From Sweltsa coloradensis (Eukaryota; Arthropoda; Insecta; Plecoptera; Chloroperlidae), in NCBI GenBank assembly GCA_024449915.1, contig JAMZAV010000366.1:310001-374000 (forward strand): DNA of 64,000 nt. Direction: 5' to 3'. Of this stretch, positions 61,769 to 64,000 are shown piece after piece. Every line of letters starts with the position of its first letter. The stretch's first letter is position 1. The notes under the pieces were generated by a model. The model searched no databases. It saw only the letters and a list, made by a program, of their open reading frames with translations, and had not been told where the DNA came from. A program made the translations under genes and the position numbers.

Positions 61769-62227
61769 AGTATCACAAATGATATTTAACATCTATAGTA
61801 GGCTAGAGATCCCCAGTCATTGGTCCACTGGCGTGACAGTTTGAAACCATCTTGAATAGGTCAGTTTGCATCTTAAAGTAGAAGGGAGCGATTTGTAGCC
61901 CAAATATTTTTCAAGATGGCTGTCAGGTTGACAGGTTAGCATATTAGTCATTAACACCAAATGAATACTAAATTCCCTTATGCAAGAACTTCTTATTAAT
62001 TCTGTTTGTGCATTCCCATGCTGCACAAGCTAAAACCGTATCAAAACAATCCAGAAAAATACTTAATCGCATCTAAAACATAATGTAAAGCATAAGTTGA
62101 AACGCCAAATCGCAATCTTGAATAGGTCAGATTGACGCTTCATTTTGCTAAGCTAGCGTTTGTACGGACGTATTTGAGACTGGGGATCTAGCCTACTGTA
62201 GATGTTCAATATAATTGAGTGTCACAT
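61769..62227. mobile_element. Inverted-repeat element
   Basis: The left arm has AACATCTATAGTAGGCTAGA and ATCCCCAGTC. The right arm has GACTGGGGATCTAGCC and TACTGTAGATGTT. Pairing continues outward with decreasing match. TTGAATAGGTCAG occurs twice inside (about 61852 and 62113). Non-coding. Confidence 0.65.
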
Positions 62228-62611
62228 GGTTAGGTGTCATGTATCATTGCTGTGATCAGATTTTGACTTAACAATAATGAATAATTATATGTCTGTTATA
62301 ATTAAATATAAGGGTCAAGATTTATTGTACTAAATTGTTATCAAGATTTGAACAGAAGAATGAAGATTCACGTTTGATGGTTTCGTATGCAAAAGTTTGA
62401 TTATTCCCCGATTTGCTGTTGCTGAGTTTTTGGCAAATCTCATATTCGTTTGAGCGGGATCGTCTTAAAAGTATTTTTCCTCCCTTTTTTGTATTTTTCT
62501 CTTTTTTATATTCGATTCATTAATCTAATTTCCCTTAATATCCTATTGAAATTTATTACACAAATTATAATAATTTGGCGACAATAATTGACAGACAATG
62601 GTTGTTTTCTT

Positions 62612-63246
62612 ATAGGGGTATTCATCCGCTAAACTAAAAAAATATTTCCTTCAGGCTAACTAGTTATGAATTTAGAAATGAACAGAAAAATTATTGGGTC
62701 CACCATGAGCTGAAAAAAGGTCAAACTTGGTATTTTTTGTCGGCAAAAATCTCGCATAACAAATAACATGGGGACAATCCTTATGCCCAGTGACCGTGGA
62801 GGATTTTGACCCAAAAAATGATTGGCCATTATTGACGTACTCTACATCTACAGCCTTTTCTCTGTAAATCCTCTACATTTTGTTTTGTAATTTGGGCAAG
62901 TGGTTTGCTTAAAAAAATGCTGATTACTAAGAAGGGATGTGATTTTGGAATGCATATTTTTGGTTTTTGAGAGTATATTATTTGTGCACAGTTTCAAGAC
63001 ACAATGTTATAAAGGACCATTTTTGATTGGTACGACACTCTAATATTTATGTGGAACAAAAAAGAAGCAGGTAAAAGATGATTTTTAAAAATTCCCAAAA
63101 CGCCAATTTTCGCAAATTTCTGGATCAAAAAATTGAAAAATTATAAAATCACAGTTACAAGATAAAATTTATTAAACAGTAATTTTAGTGTAGTAGTATG
63201 CTATAGATTATGTGGTAAAAATATTTTTTGGAGAATAGCCCCTTTA
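62612..63246 (+). mobile_element. MITE family M1, copy 3
   Basis: It begins AGGGGTATTCATCCGCTAAA and ends AGAATAGCCCCTTT. It shares ACATGGGGACAATCCTTATG and long flanking blocks with copies 1 and 2. Confidence 0.75.
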
Positions 63247-63576
63247 AACATTGTTGTTGCAATAAACTTTATTTAACTATATAGTTCATTAGAATTGACC
63301 AACCACTTGACCAACCATCTTGTCTAGAAATGAATATGAGTAACATGATAGGCATGCCAGCAGAATGATGTCTGGAAGTCATAATGCAGCTCTTGACAAG
63401 CAAGAGACTGAGCCAAATGTGGTATTATATTAAGTGGTAGTCTGCTACAATAGGGCACTGCCAAGATGGTTCGCCCGGATTCCCTGTCAGGATGGCATGA
63501 TCAGGGTATGGTCACAGGACTCTTTACATTGTGGTTCGAGTGGAACTTTAACATGGTGGTGAACAAACGTCGATCA

Positions 63577-64000
63577 TTCTGCACTCTGGAAAATCTGTCA
63601 CCCACATACAATAATGCACTGCCGTCAAAATGTTGTAAAAATTCCTATTTTATAAACGTCCACAGACAACTGAGACCAAACCTGATCATTCTGCGCTCTG
63701 GTGGGAGATTAGTTAGACCATTGGTCACAAGAAGCCACACTCAAATTTTGGCTGTCGTGGTTAGCACATTGCTGACGTATGCTGTGGGTCACTGCAATTG
63801 GATCATTGTAATTTTCTATGTTTGCAAGGTTCACATTTTTGTTATAATTTGTTTATTTTGACATTGCTTTTGCAATTTTGTTTTACCGATAGGGTAATGG
63901 TCACAGTTGTCTGGACGTTGATAAAATAGGAACTTAACAACATCATGACGGCAGTACATTATTGTTGTTGTGGGCAACTGATCTCCCACCAGAGTGCAGA
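63577..64000. repeat. Inverted repeat running off the window
   Basis: The left arm, about 63577-63680, includes CACTGCCGTCAAAATGTTG and CCTATTTTATAAACGTCCAC. The right arm, about 63893-64000, is its diverged reverse complement and reaches the last base (CCACCAGAGTGCAGA). A further piece matching the outer arm (CTGCGCTCTGGTGGGAGATTAG) lies between them at about 63693-63714. It is probably a fold-back element cut by the window end. Confidence 0.65.

Larger units (their letters stand above)
59390..64000. other. Transposon-rich sequence upstream of exon L
   Basis: No exon of the host gene is recognised here. The stretch holds a LINE fragment, a long ATT repeat, a Penelope-like remnant, two inverted-repeat elements and MITE M1 copy 3. 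The constant 5' exons of the locus must lie further right if the alternative-exon model is correct. Confidence 0.5.

Noticed and set aside
63466..63861. 131-residue plus-strand open frame
   Set aside because: It spans one arm of the inverted repeat at the window end. No recognisable domain and no support for translation.

Overview
The window is AT-rich animal DNA with spliced exons, minus-strand AATAAA signals and several eukaryotic transposon classes (hAT, piggyBac, Penelope-like, non-LTR). An arthropod is my best guess, but no gene in the window fixes the taxon. There are no bacterial features.

The coding content is one coherent structure. Twelve intact polydactyl C2H2 zinc-finger exons all lie on the minus strand between 1298 and 59389. 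Each is a single open exon that runs from a 3' splice acceptor to a stop codon, with no donor site needed. All twelve begin in the same phase: the first exon base completes a codon, and every length to the stop is 1 modulo 3. Ten of the acceptors are variants of TTTGTCTTNCAG|G. This is the architecture of a locus with many alternative 3'-terminal exons, each supplying a different DNA-binding end to a shared N-terminal part, as in arthropod BTB-zinc-finger loci of the lola, broad or mod(mdg4) kind. The shared exons are not here. For a minus-strand gene they should lie to the right, beyond 64000, so the N-terminal domain and the gene name remain unknown.

In order of transcription (right to left) the exons and their finger counts are: 59389-58642 (7), 55316-54332 (7), 52694-51860 (7), 48748-47758 (8), 39943-38761 (8), 35069-33572 (13), 27320-25703 (10), 21496-20020 (11), 14588-12896 (12), 10478-9080 (10), 7341-6150 (9) and 3614-1298 (19), 121 in all. 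Eleven share a colinear seven-finger core, with 0 to 6 extra fingers added upstream of it. The leftmost exon is an outlier built only of classical fingers. Remnants of three more decayed cassettes (about 40201-40683, 50166-50440 and 53840-53970) indicate birth and death of cassettes.

The spaces between exons are filled with mobile DNA. They hold a hAT deletion derivative with a perfect 8-bp target duplication (22209-23321), two more short hAT elements (49076-49440, 57276-57985) and two 0.6-kb piggyBac-type elements flanked by TTAA (31966-32568, 40686-41291). They also hold three related fold-back palindromes (18941-19567, 35482-36020, 42021-42719), three copies each of two further repeat families, non-LTR retrotransposon remnants (8096-8740, 29650-30440, 44150-45410, 59636-60590) and a Penelope-like remnant with a GIY-YIG-type segment (60801-61330). 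None of these interrupts an intact zinc-finger exon. One piggyBac element sits at the edge of a decayed one.
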